Positions 27,501 to 35,455 of a stretch of 43,543 bases of DNA are shown here, piece after piece. A program made the translations under genes and the position numbers. Origin of the DNA: Parachlamydiales bacterium (lineage in GTDB: Bacteria > Chlamydiota > Chlamydiia > Chlamydiales > JAEYWL01); NCBI GenBank assembly GCA_020054065.1, contig JAGVLX010000101.1, forward strand, positions 1 through 43,543, given 5' to 3'. Numbering within the stretch: position 1 is the first letter of the stretch; every line of letters begins with the position of its first letter. The notes beneath the pieces are model-generated. The model saw only the letters and a program-made list of their open reading frames with translations, did not search any database and was not told the origin of the DNA.

Positions 27501-27728
27501 AACAGGATAGGCAGGACGCTGCGCGGCAGGATAGACAGGATATTGAAAAATAACAAAGATGACCACGATAACCAGGATAAAAAAACAAGGTTGATAAAAT
27601 TGAATTTAAGGGGGTCAAAACATCCTTAATACCTTATTCTATCGTTTTTATCGTTACACTGTTCATTGTTGATCTTGATTATATCCTGCTTATCCTATCC
27701 GCCGCAGGCGGATCCTGCCTATCCTGTT
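27501..27728. repeat. 228-nt inverted repeat of AGGATAGGC-type units with internal GC-rich palindrome
   Basis: AACAGGATAGGCAGGA (27501-27516) pairs perfectly with 27713-27728. A second segment, AGGATAGACAGGATAT (27528-27543), is homologous to the complement of 27681-27696. The right arm also holds the perfect palindrome ATCCGCCGCAGGCGGAT (27697-27713); the left arm holds CTGCGCGGCAG at the matching place. A third, weaker segment of GATGACCACGATAACCAGGATAA type follows at 27559-27581. The element lies between the convergent stops of mqnC and the MATE gene and shares its outer 13-nt unit with the element at 9479-9668. Confidence 0.93.
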
Positions 27729-27735
27729 AATTGCG

Positions 27736-29142
27736 TCATGCTTCAGCCATCTCGGTGCGGATAAGGGTTTTTTCTAGCCATTTTTCTCTATAGTATCGGC
27801 TTCCAATCACCCCCAAAGCCATGACACTATAGAAAATCCAAACGGACATGGAAAGCACCACTCCGGTGTGTAACACCATGATCCCCACATAGGCAGGAAT
27901 CAGCATAAACAGCCATAAGATAGCCAGTCCTGAGATCATGAGGAATAGGGTATCTCCAGCCGCTTGCAACAATCCTGAAAGAGCCCAGCGGGCGTTCTCA
28001 AACAGAAGATATACACACGTGATCACCAGTCCGATTTTAACCTGAGCATGCACTCCTTCCATGAGGTGGCTTGGGAGGAGTTCCTGCCCTCCTTCAAGCA
28101 AATGGGGGTTCTGTAAAAACCAGTTGATCAAGATATCAGAAAAAAAGACCAACGGTAGCGATGACAGCACGGAAAAACCAGTCACGAGAATCAAAGCTGA
28201 ACGCATCAGTTTCTTTAATTGATGTCGCTTATTTGCTCCGATCAGATTACCGCCAATCGCAGAGACCGCTTTCTGCAGCCCCACCCCAAAAAAGATGAAT
28301 AGCATTAAAACGCTCTGACAAATCCCTGCGACAATGATATGTGAGGTGCTCGCATGCGCCATTAAGCTATAGAATACGCCCCAGCTGCTAAGCTCTAGCA
28401 CCAAGAAGATCGATGTCGGTAAACCGACTTTGATGCATTTCCATTGCAGGCTTGGATCCCATTTCCATAAGCTCGTTCCAAATTCGCGACGGTTATCATG
28501 CGACAGGAACAAGATGAAGAGCAGCACAGCTTGTACGCCCATTCCCGCGCACGCAGCTAGGGCAGCGCCAGTCACTCCTAGCGATGGGAAGTAGCCTTCG
28601 AATCCAAAAATAAACAAAGGCGCCAAAACGGCATTGACTAAGTTGCCCGCAAGAGAACCATAGGTCACAATTTTCGTTTTGCCCTGGCCAGTAAAGAACG
28701 CCACACATGCGCCATAGATCCCGAATAGCGGCCCGCAGACCACAAACGTTAAAAAATATTGCTTTTGCAGCATGCCATCGTAACTATCTGGAAAAATCCA
28801 TTCTTTGCCGTAAATCCCTAAGGGAATGTAAACCGCCAATGAGGCAGCCGACAGCCAAATCATTTGCCAGGTGCATCTTCCAAGCTGCTTGAATTGCTTG
28901 GCTCCGTTGTATTGGGAGACAAAAACCTGAACCATTTCGCATAAAAGTTGTATCCCCACAGTGAATGCCCAGGCCATTAGGCTAGCCGTCACTGTACTGT
29001 TTAGTGCTTGTAGAGAATACCTTGCCAAATACAGCCGGTCCACAAACGTCATCAAAACGATTGAAAGCATCGAAAAGATCAGCGGGTACGCTGTTCGCCA
29101 AAGCTCACGAATATTCCCCTCATGGAATTCCTGTTTATCCAT
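27736..29142 (-). CDS. MATE-family efflux transporter
   Basis: This 468-residue integral membrane protein has twelve hydrophobic segments in two matching halves, as in MATE (NorM/DinF) antiporters that export cationic compounds using Na+ or H+. Family segments include REGNIRELWRTAYPLIFSMLS at the start, VFVSQYNGAKQFKQLGRC after the second helix, and AISAIGGNLIGANKRHQLKK in the second half. AAGG 7 nt upstream supports the ATG. Its start is divergent from the GH9 gene across 483 bp. The substrate cannot be predicted. Confidence 0.9.
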   Translation of the reverse strand: MDKQEFHEGNIRELWRTAYPLIFSMLSIVLMTFVDRLYLARYSLQALNSTVTASLMAWAFTVGIQLLCEMVQVFVSQYNGAKQFKQLGRCTWQMIWLSAASLAVYIPLGIYGKEWIFPDSYDGMLQKQYFLTFVVCGPLFGIYGACVAFFTGQGKTKIVTYGSLAGNLVNAVLAPLFIFGFEGYFPSLGVTGAALAACAGMGVQAVLLFILFLSHDNRREFGTSLWKWDPSLQWKCIKVGLPTSIFLVLELSSWGVFYSLMAHASTSHIIVAGICQSVLMLFIFFGVGLQKAVSAIGGNLIGANKRHQLKKLMRSALILVTGFSVLSSLPLVFFSDILINWFLQNPHLLEGGQELLPSHLMEGVHAQVKIGLVITCVYLLFENARWALSGLLQAAGDTLFLMISGLAILWLFMLIPAYVGIMVLHTGVVLSMSVWIFYSVMALGVIGSRYYREKWLEKTLIRTEMAEA

Positions 29143-29373
29143 AAAAAAACCTTAAAAAAATAAAATGTTAAATCACTGCGCGTGTGCGCGTACGATCTGG
29201 CGTGAATGTCTATGAGGGAAAAAATGTAAAAATGAGACCATCAATGGAGATTCAAACACCAGTTGTGTTGAATGCTTCGTAGCTAATAGATTTCTGGGAG
29301 AACAGGTTCCATAATGGTTACTTTTGATTGGTTCATTACATAATAATATAAACTCCATTTTTATTCAATAATG
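29143..29373. other. non-coding stretch upstream of the MATE gene
   Basis: This is the first half of a 483-bp gap between divergent starts; the rest is the hairpin at 29374-29547 and the GH9 leader. I see no supported gene. A small open frame on the minus strand (29173-29358) has no ribosome-binding site and no protein-like composition. An alternating purine-pyrimidine run, GCGCGTGTGCGCGTACG, lies at 29178-29194. Confidence 0.5.
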
Positions 29374-29547
29374 ATTAAACACAGAGACACAGAGAAAAAC
29401 GCAAAAAACAAAGATAACCAGGATTAAGAGACAGGATTCTGAGCTCTATAATCATCTCCCCTACTATCCTTTCCTATCTTGATTATCCTGGTCATCCATT
29501 GTTTTTTTTGGATCTATCTCTGTGCCTCTGTGTCTCTGTGGTTTAAT
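29374..29547. repeat. composite inverted repeat: CACAGAGA outer arms, AACCAGGAT inner arms
   Basis: The outer arm 29374-29395 (ATTAAACACAGAGACACAGA and on) pairs with 29517-29547, which has one extra CACAGAGG unit and a 1-nt bulge. Inside, GATAACCAGGAT (29413-29424) pairs with ATCCTGGTCATC at 29485-29496 with one mismatch. So the two unit types seen separately elsewhere are nested here. This is the only family member lying between two gene starts rather than after a stop. Confidence 0.9.
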
Positions 29548-29590
29548 GGCCTGATGATGTTATGATTTATCAAAAATTAATTTTAATTAT

Positions 29591-29608
29591 GTTATAAGTC
29601 CTTATAAC
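29591..29608. promoter_or_regulatory. 18-bp palindrome just upstream of the GH9 gene
   Basis: GTTATAAG and CTTATAAC are perfect inverted copies separated by two bases, ending 17 nt before the ATG at 29626. The symmetry and position suit a dimeric regulator's operator or a short RNA hairpin close to the ribosome-binding site. Its A+T-rich halves also resemble -10 elements. No regulator gene is nearby. Confidence 0.45.
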
Positions 29609-29625
29609 CGCTAAATAGAGGTCTT

Positions 29626-32220
29626 ATGAAGAACCGCCTTCTGCCGGCATTAGCCGTCACCGTCGTTTTGATCACTCTGTTTATTTCGTTCAATCTAAAA
29701 GCCATCACCGGCATCGATAGCACCAACAAAACCATTAAATACGATCCCTTGCCCCAAGAAAAGCAAGGTAAATTCCCGATCATGATCCCCAAATACGATG
29801 GAGTCGAACAGCTGCTTGTCTTATCAAACAAATGGGTCATTGTGGCGACCACTAATATCGATGAGGTTGTGAAGATGATCGATCTGCTGAGCGAAGGAAA
29901 ATATCTGACTAATCTACTCGCTCATGAAAATAAACGGAAACAAGGCGGGTCTGACTGGCCTAAAAAGAAAGAGGCCGATCAATTACGCGATAAATATCTC
30001 GCTCAAGCCCGGGAACTGGCTGGTGAAAAACAGATGGATAACACCTCCTTCTACCAAATCACCAGTCCGAACGATCCTAATTATAAAGAACCGCAACAAC
30101 CCAAACGGGTCACCCGATTCATCGTGTCGCTGGGAGAAGGAGCGGTCCTCGGCGGCATTGAGGTCCATTACGCCCAATATTCCTACCTCGAATTCCCCTT
30201 TCCAATGGTGAATGGAAGCTCTTATACAATCACTTTAGCTAACAAGAAAAGCGTCACCTTCACGTTTGACGAAATGACAACTGTTTCGCGCGCCATTAAA
30301 GTCAATCAAGTGGGGTATTTGCCCGATAGCAAGCAGAAATTTGCCTATTTATCTGGCTATCTCCAAGAATTCGGTCCCCTCGATTTCTCGTCCGCTAAAA
30401 AGTTTTATGTGGTAAATGCCAACACGGGCAACGTCGCGTTTACCGGTGACGTTAAACTACGCTCGAAAAATTTTAAAATCATTCCCAAAGGTGCTGAAAA
30501 CGATCCAAATAAACAAAATTGGTTTAGCGGAGAAGACATCTACGAAATGGATTTTACTCCTTTGAAAGAGGAGGGAGAATTTTTTATCTCAGTGCCCGGA
30601 GTCGGACGTTCTTGGACCTTCCGTCATGCTGCTGATGCGTATGGAGAAGCTTTTTACAATGCCGTCCGCGGATTATTCCATCAACGGTGCGGACTCGGCA
30701 CAACCAAAGAATTTTCTGCCTGGACTAAACCCAAGTGCCATATTGATATCGTCTATGAAAGCGAGCATATTCCGCTTGTGCAGCCGATCTCCTCGCCGAA
30801 AGACTACAACACGTTTGATGTAATCGGCGGCAGCATCAATTACACGCGTAAAACCGAGAACGCCTTTGGCGGCTGGCACGATGCAGCGGACTGGGACCGC
30901 AACATCACCCACTACACCGATATCTTCGATTTGCTGAATGCATATGAGCTTAATCCCAATCGGTACTTTGATGGACAGCTGCATATTCCCGAATCAACCA
31001 ATAAAATCCCCGATATTTTGGATGAAGCAGAGTTTGGGTTGCGCATCTGGAAAAAAAGCCAAACTCCGGATGGGGGCGTCGCCGGAGCCGTCGAAACCTG
31101 GACCCACGCTCCTATGGATGACAAAAACGCTAAATACGCTTTCTCGCGCCGCACCACCTGGTCCTCCTTAATGTATGCGACTGCGGCGGCGCAATATGCC
31201 TATAATGTCGCGCCGTTTAACCCACAATTAGCGAAAGAGTATGGGGATTCAGCGCAGCGGGCGTATCTATTTGGAACAAACCCAACAAACGTCCTGAAAG
31301 ATCTGGTCATTCACGCCAAGCATAAGCGGGGTCAGGGCGATGCGTATACGCTGACATTCAATGAAAATCCGGCTCAAGTTGAACCATTCTTATTGGGCGC
31401 TAAGCTACGGCTTTATATCCTCACCCAAGATAAAGAGTACCTAAAAAATGTGCCGGAGCTGTTTGCCCGCGTTCGCAAACCGTTCGAACACCCCTTCAAT
31501 CAAAAAGATTTCTCAGCCTGGCTCTACTTTTCGATGCTGACGCCTGAATTAGCTAAACTGATCCCTGCTCCTACCCTCAATGCTTTGCGTAGTTTATACA
31601 TTAAAAAAGCGGACGGGTACGTCAAGGATTCCCAAGAAAACCCCTATCGGGCCAGCTGGCCGTCAAAACAAGACTTCTGGATGGCTTGGGGGAATACGGT
31701 CCTCCAAAATCAAGCCCGTGTGTTGCTCATCGCGTATTATCTGACGAAAGACCAGAAATACCGTGACACCGCCATTAACAATTTAGATTTCATGCTGGGG
31801 GCAAACCCCATGGGCATGTCTTGGACAACCGGATTGGGCTATGTGTATCCTATCGAAATTCAACACGAAGTGAGCTGGAAAGATGGGATCATGGACCCAG
31901 TCCCTGGAATTACCATTTATGGGATCACCGAAGGCATGCCCAGTAACATTACCAGTGTCATTTGGAAAACCAAAAAACCAGATGGCAGCTTTGAGAACTT
32001 TATGAATCCCCTTAATGCTAAAGTGCCAATCTGGCGCCGTTGGATGTCCCATCCGCGTATGAACGTCGGACAGAACGAATTTACGATTCATGAGACCATG
32101 GGAGCTCCCATTTTCGATTATGGGATGTTGCTGCCCGAAGGGTGGATGCCTTCACCGCAGCTGATGAATAAGAACCCGCGCAAGGATGAATTCTTGTTCG
32201 GGTTCTGGTATTTACCTTAA
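29626..32220 (+). CDS. GH9 glycoside hydrolase with N-terminal Ig-like domain (putative secreted cellulase)
   Basis: This 864-residue protein starts with a signal peptide or anchor (residues 1-25). Residues 30-215 are an unassigned region. Residues 224-320 (IKVNQVGYLPDSKQKFAYLS) form the Ig-like domain found before many GH9 catalytic modules. The catalytic domain runs from about 340 to 864. GGWHDAADWDR gives D419 and D422, matching the GGWYDAGDY nucleophile-side Asp pair, and QNEFTIHETM gives E818, the likely general acid. GH9 enzymes are mainly endo-beta-1,4-glucanases. The His-for-Tyr and Ala-for-Gly changes in the Asp motif may mean a different glucan or oligosaccharide substrate. In an amoeba-living bacterium a cyst-wall cellulose substrate is attractive, but that is inference. 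A palindrome precedes the gene. Confidence 0.87.
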   Translation: MKNRLLPALAVTVVLITLFISFNLKAITGIDSTNKTIKYDPLPQEKQGKFPIMIPKYDGVEQLLVLSNKWVIVATTNIDEVVKMIDLLSEGKYLTNLLAHENKRKQGGSDWPKKKEADQLRDKYLAQARELAGEKQMDNTSFYQITSPNDPNYKEPQQPKRVTRFIVSLGEGAVLGGIEVHYAQYSYLEFPFPMVNGSSYTITLANKKSVTFTFDEMTTVSRAIKVNQVGYLPDSKQKFAYLSGYLQEFGPLDFSSAKKFYVVNANTGNVAFTGDVKLRSKNFKIIPKGAENDPNKQNWFSGEDIYEMDFTPLKEEGEFFISVPGVGRSWTFRHAADAYGEAFYNAVRGLFHQRCGLGTTKEFSAWTKPKCHIDIVYESEHIPLVQPISSPKDYNTFDVIGGSINYTRKTENAFGGWHDAADWDRNITHYTDIFDLLNAYELNPNRYFDGQLHIPESTNKIPDILDEAEFGLRIWKKSQTPDGGVAGAVETWTHAPMDDKNAKYAFSRRTTWSSLMYATAAAQYAYNVAPFNPQLAKEYGDSAQRAYLFGTNPTNVLKDLVIHAKHKRGQGDAYTLTFNENPAQVEPFLLGAKLRLYILTQDKEYLKNVPELFARVRKPFEHPFNQKDFSAWLYFSMLTPELAKLIPAPTLNALRSLYIKKADGYVKDSQENPYRASWPSKQDFWMAWGNTVLQNQARVLLIAYYLTKDQKYRDTAINNLDFMLGANPMGMSWTTGLGYVYPIEIQHEVSWKDGIMDPVPGITIYGITEGMPSNITSVIWKTKKPDGSFENFMNPLNAKVPIWRRWMSHPRMNVGQNEFTIHETMGAPIFDYGMLLPEGWMPSPQLMNKNPRKDEFLFGFWYLP

Positions 32221-32227
32221 AGTCGAT

Positions 32228-33109
32228 CTATTTAACACTCGCTGGCTGAAGATGTGTGTGAACAACATAGTTGTATTGTGTCGTTGACAAGCCAACTCTT
32301 CTCTTCATATCCTCTACAAACTGCTGTGAGAGGGCAACATCTTGAGAAACAAATAAACTAATCCAATCCTTTACCACATTCAACATGCGGTGATCATGGT
32401 CAGTACGCTGCATTGCCAGAGAGGCTAATCGCTCTTTATCCTTAGCGTCCATATATAAATTTTTCATGCCTTCAGGGGTCGTGGAATGAGAGATTAGACG
32501 AAGTAAATCTACATCACCTAATAGTTGATCCAAAGTAAACCATGTTGGAATCACTTTGAACGATTTTGCTGTTTCCTTAATTTCAGCTAATGTGGTTCCA
32601 GGCAATTGAGCAAGACTCAAAACAGCAAAGGCGTGAACCTCTTCTATTGTTTTGCTTCCTTCCGAAAGCTCCTGAGCTACATCCATCAATTGGTACGCTT
32701 TGATGGGACAGACTTTACTAAGCCAGTTAGTCATGACTGGATTTTCATGACGTTGACAATCAATGTCATAGTTATAGAACATTTTGCCGGTTTGCTTTTC
32801 CACGGCAAGCGCTAGCAGCATCAAGACCATTGCGCCATTTTGAGCTTGGATTTTTTTTGTCCAATCAGCGGAAACCTGATTAACCGCTGCGGTATCAGCA
32901 TCGTTTTTAAGCGTCATTTGGGCCAATTGGGAGATACCTTCTGCGTTCGGATTCGTCACTCTGGGCCGAGAGTTCAGTTCTGCAAGCTTGTGATCCAATG
33001 CCGCGTCACTTGCACTGCATGTTTCTTTCAGAGCTTTTTGCAAATCGAGTCCATTTCTACAAGCATCCATATTACCACCTAAAAAAGAGTTTTGTTGCGC
33101 AGCAATCAT
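32228..33109 (-). CDS. hypothetical helical protein
   Basis: I do not recognise this 293-residue protein. It is mainly helical, without a signal peptide; the hydrophobic run MVLMLLALAV (around 94-103) could be a buried helix. There are four cysteines (including YDIDCQRH and KVCPIK) but no zinc-finger spacing. The first ATG at 33109 has no ribosome-binding site; an ATG at 33070 has AGGTGG 4 nt before it and may be the true start (280 residues). Its stop lies 7 bp after the GH9 stop, convergent, with no hairpin between. Confidence 0.65.
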   Translation of the reverse strand: MIAAQQNSFLGGNMDACRNGLDLQKALKETCSASDAALDHKLAELNSRPRVTNPNAEGISQLAQMTLKNDADTAAVNQVSADWTKKIQAQNGAMVLMLLALAVEKQTGKMFYNYDIDCQRHENPVMTNWLSKVCPIKAYQLMDVAQELSEGSKTIEEVHAFAVLSLAQLPGTTLAEIKETAKSFKVIPTWFTLDQLLGDVDLLRLISHSTTPEGMKNLYMDAKDKERLASLAMQRTDHDHRMLNVVKDWISLFVSQDVALSQQFVEDMKRRVGLSTTQYNYVVHTHLQPASVK

Positions 33110-33243
33110 ACGTAAGTTTAGTTAAAGCAGCAATACGCAATCTTTGTTTTAATCGAAAGTTGAAGTTTATGATCGAGCGCAGCGAGATCCCTGGAGTGCA
33201 TCCATGCCATTCTCTCTTATTTTTTTTGCATAGGCTCTAAAAC

Positions 33244-34287
33244 CTATTCCCAATTGTACGTCTCGTAATCTTGCATGATAATCTCCATGGCCGTTTCTGG
33301 GTCGTGGAGGTCTAAATCGATCCAACGGAATAGCGGTTCACGGCGGAACCAGGTGAATTGACGTTTGGCGTAATGGCGTGTAGCCTTTTTAAATTCATCA
33401 ACGTAATATCTATAATCATCTTTCGTTTGGGGGGAATCTAAATATTGCAGAGTTTGCCTATACCCGATCGCTTGCGAAGCCGTGGAATTCTTCCGAATCC
33501 CCTCTTGATCCAGCCGCCGGACTTCATCAATCAGCCCCGCTTCGATCATTTTGTCACAACGCTTCTCAATCCGATGATACAAGTTCGCCCGCGGGCGGTG
33601 CAGAAACCAACACCGAAAATCGATATTTGGCGAATGTTTACGGTTCTTCCACGTATACTTGCTCACCCGTTTCCCCGTCAGGGAAATGATCTCTAACGCC
33701 CGCACGATCTTATGCCGGTCGTGCTTGGTAATCGTTGCCGCATATTGAGGATCCATCTTTTTTAACTTTTCATACATAAAGTCCGGCCCGAGTTTGTCCA
33801 TGCTCTCTTCCAGATCTTTACGCAGATCAGGAACCGAAGGCGGACCACTCGGCGGTCCATAAATCAACGAATGGACGTAAAAACCAGATCCTCCCACAAA
33901 GATGGGCACATTATCGCGCGCGTGAATCTGCTGACAGATATGCTTGGCCTGGTAGTAAAAATCGACAACATTAAAGCTTTCCGTCACATTCCGGATATCG
34001 ATCAAATGATGCGGAATCAACTCTTGCTCCGCTTTGCTAGGCTTGGCGGTCCCGATATCCATTCCACGGTACACTTGCATGGAGTCAGCCGAAATGATCT
34101 CTCCCCCCATCGCTTGCGCCATCATCATAGCCATCGCCGATTTTCCCGTGCCGGTTGGACCAGCCAGGATGATCGCTCTTTTTCGACGCAGGTTGACTTC
34201 AGGGGGAATTTTTTGTTCCTGTTCCCGAATGGTACTTAGGAAGATTTGTTCGATCTGATCTTCTTTATAAATGATACTACAAGGCAC
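33244..34287 (-). CDS. miaA: tRNA dimethylallyltransferase
   Basis: This 347-residue protein is MiaA, which adds a dimethylallyl group to A37 of tRNAs that read codons starting with U. The P-loop is AGPTGTGKSAMA, followed by GEIISADSMQVYRGMDIGTAKP (substrate and catalytic Asp region), PHHLIDI, and VGGSGFYVHSLIYG. The C-terminal YAKRQFTWFRRE is also diagnostic. Compared with E. coli it has about 35 extra residues before the P-loop region; no better internal start is evident. MiaB, the next enzyme on the same base, is encoded at 36506. rsbV lies upstream, as in C. trachomatis (CT765-CT766). Confidence 0.95.
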   Translation of the reverse strand: MPCSIIYKEDQIEQIFLSTIREQEQKIPPEVNLRRKRAIILAGPTGTGKSAMAMMMAQAMGGEIISADSMQVYRGMDIGTAKPSKAEQELIPHHLIDIRNVTESFNVVDFYYQAKHICQQIHARDNVPIFVGGSGFYVHSLIYGPPSGPPSVPDLRKDLEESMDKLGPDFMYEKLKKMDPQYAATITKHDRHKIVRALEIISLTGKRVSKYTWKNRKHSPNIDFRCWFLHRPRANLYHRIEKRCDKMIEAGLIDEVRRLDQEGIRKNSTASQAIGYRQTLQYLDSPQTKDDYRYYVDEFKKATRHYAKRQFTWFRREPLFRWIDLDLHDPETAMEIIMQDYETYNWE

Positions 34288-34311
34288 TGCAACTCACGCA
34301 ATTTAAAAATC

Positions 34312-34443
34312 TTCACCACAGAGACACAGAGATAAAATAACAAAGATGACCAGGATAACCAAGATTTAAAAAAAGATAAAATCGAAGTTTGCATGATTCG
34401 ATTCACACAAACCGTAATTTTATCTCTGTGCCTCTGTGGTGAA
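34312..34443. repeat. inverted repeat with 27-bp CACAGAGA arms
   Basis: The left arm 34312-34338 (TTCACCACAGAG, A, CACAGAGATAAAAT) pairs with 34417-34443 at 26 of 27 positions. The inner region holds one copy of the GATGACCAGGATAACC unit (34346-34361) without a partner arm, unlike the sites at 9479 and 29374. It lies between the rsbV stop and the miaA start on the minus strand, so it is at the rsbV 3' end. Confidence 0.95.
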
Positions 34444-34450
34444 AATTTAT

Positions 34451-34798
34451 TTAAAACTGCTTCAGAGCTTCTTCTTGGGTTCGCGAGAGTTCGATAAAAT
34501 GATCGAATCCAGACATCTTCAGAACATCCATCACATTCGCAGAGACATCACAGATGACCAATTTGCCCGATAGCGATTTTAATTTTTTCGTCGTACGCAA
34601 TAATAACCGCATGCCAGCGCTGCTTAGGTAGTCCACTTCGGAGAAGTTCATCAAAAGTTTGTTCTTTCCGTTGGTGATTAAATCAAAGATTTTCTTCTCT
34701 GCAGCAGGTGACGAAATCGCATCCAAACGCCCTTTAATCTGTAGAACGAGGATATCCCCTTTCTTCTCTTCCTTAATTTCAACATCATTTTCCAACAT
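34451..34798 (-). CDS. rsbV: anti-sigma factor antagonist (STAS domain)
   Basis: From the ATG at 34798 this is a 115-residue STAS-domain protein of the RsbV/SpoIIAA type. LVLQIKGRLDAISSP starts the fold and MNFSEVDYLSSAGMRLLL carries the conserved serine that an RsbW-type kinase phosphorylates. In Chlamydia such proteins belong to an Rsb partner-switching system. GAGAGG 6 nt upstream of the ATG decides the start; longer in-frame starts lie within ssb and are rejected. It begins 16 bp after the ssb stop, so the two share a transcript. Confidence 0.92.
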   Translation of the reverse strand: MLENDVEIKEEKKGDILVLQIKGRLDAISSPAAEKKIFDLITNGKNKLLMNFSEVDYLSSAGMRLLLRTTKKLKSLSGKLVICDVSANVMDVLKMSGFDHFIELSRTQEEALKQF

Positions 34799-34814
34799 AT
34801 ATGCCTCTCGAGAA

Positions 34815-35216
34815 TTATTCATGGTTATGCGCCGCCACTGCATGAGCCTGTAAAGACTCACTAGCCTTTTCAGATACATGGGAAGGACGCTTATCAACAA
34901 ATTGGACTTTGTCGGCCGCAACGCGCAGCTTGGAGCGCTTTTCCCCTTCCTTAGAATGCCAGACGTCTAACTGCAGACGTCCCTCTATCATGACCAGCGA
35001 AGAACAATCCAGTGTTTGAGCGCAGATTTCCGCCTGTTTGCCCCAAACCACAACGTCGACAAAACAAACCTCTTGTTGACGCTCACCATTCAAATTCACA
35101 AAATCTCGATTCAATGCCACCAGCAGGTCTGTCACAAATACCCCTGAAGGGGTCTGCCTAAGCTCGGGTTTTCGGGTCAAACGGCCTGCGATTAACACTT
35201 TGTTTAATGATACCAT
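34815..35216 (-). CDS. ssb: single-stranded DNA-binding protein
   Basis: This 133-residue protein has the SSB OB-fold: MVSLNKVLIAGRLTRKPELRQTPSG, then FVDVVVWGKQAEICAQ and MIEGRLQLDVW. It coats single-stranded DNA in replication and repair. After residue 110 only a short tail remains, ending AHAVAAHNHE; the usual acidic tip (DDDIPF type) that recruits partner proteins is missing. GGAAGGA just upstream supports the ATG. The gene is followed closely by rsbV. The missing tip suggests either a second SSB elsewhere or a different partner interface. Confidence 0.92.
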   Translation of the reverse strand: MVSLNKVLIAGRLTRKPELRQTPSGVFVTDLLVALNRDFVNLNGERQQEVCFVDVVVWGKQAEICAQTLDCSSLVMIEGRLQLDVWHSKEGEKRSKLRVAADKVQFVDKRPSHVSEKASESLQAHAVAAHNHE

Positions 35217-35300
35217 GTTCTTCCTTCCTATAGAGTGATCTTAATTTCACACTACCATAAACAATTTTTTTTATAAAACACAGAAATTGAAGGGTTAGAA

Positions 35301-35413
35301 ACAAAGGACAAACGACAGAAACGACTCAAACGACGAAAAGGACCAAAATGACCTAAAAGACATAAAATTTGCATTTTACGTTCTTTGGGTCGTTTTGGTC
35401 CTTTAGGTCGTTG
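35301..35413. repeat. inverted repeat of GGACCAAAA/AACGAC units after rpsI
   Basis: Arms 35329-35369 and 35372-35413 match at about 32 of 40 positions around a very short loop (TTGC). Key shared runs are AAAGGACCAAAA and TAAAAT. Each arm is itself a series of GACC/GAC units spaced about 7-12 nt. Further unpaired units (AAACGACAG, AAACGACTC) extend left to 35301. It lies between the rpsI stop and ssb start on the minus strand. Confidence 0.88.
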
Positions 35414-35455
35414 GAATAATGTTATAGAAAACTAATAACCAACAAGATCGGAAAA

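Noticed and set aside
29178-29194. Alternating GC/GT run as a Z-DNA switch
   Set aside because: It is only 17 nt and could be chance; nothing else at the site supports a role.
29173-29358. Small gene in the 483-bp gap before the GH9 gene
   Set aside because: No ribosome-binding site, no homology recognised and composition not protein-like.
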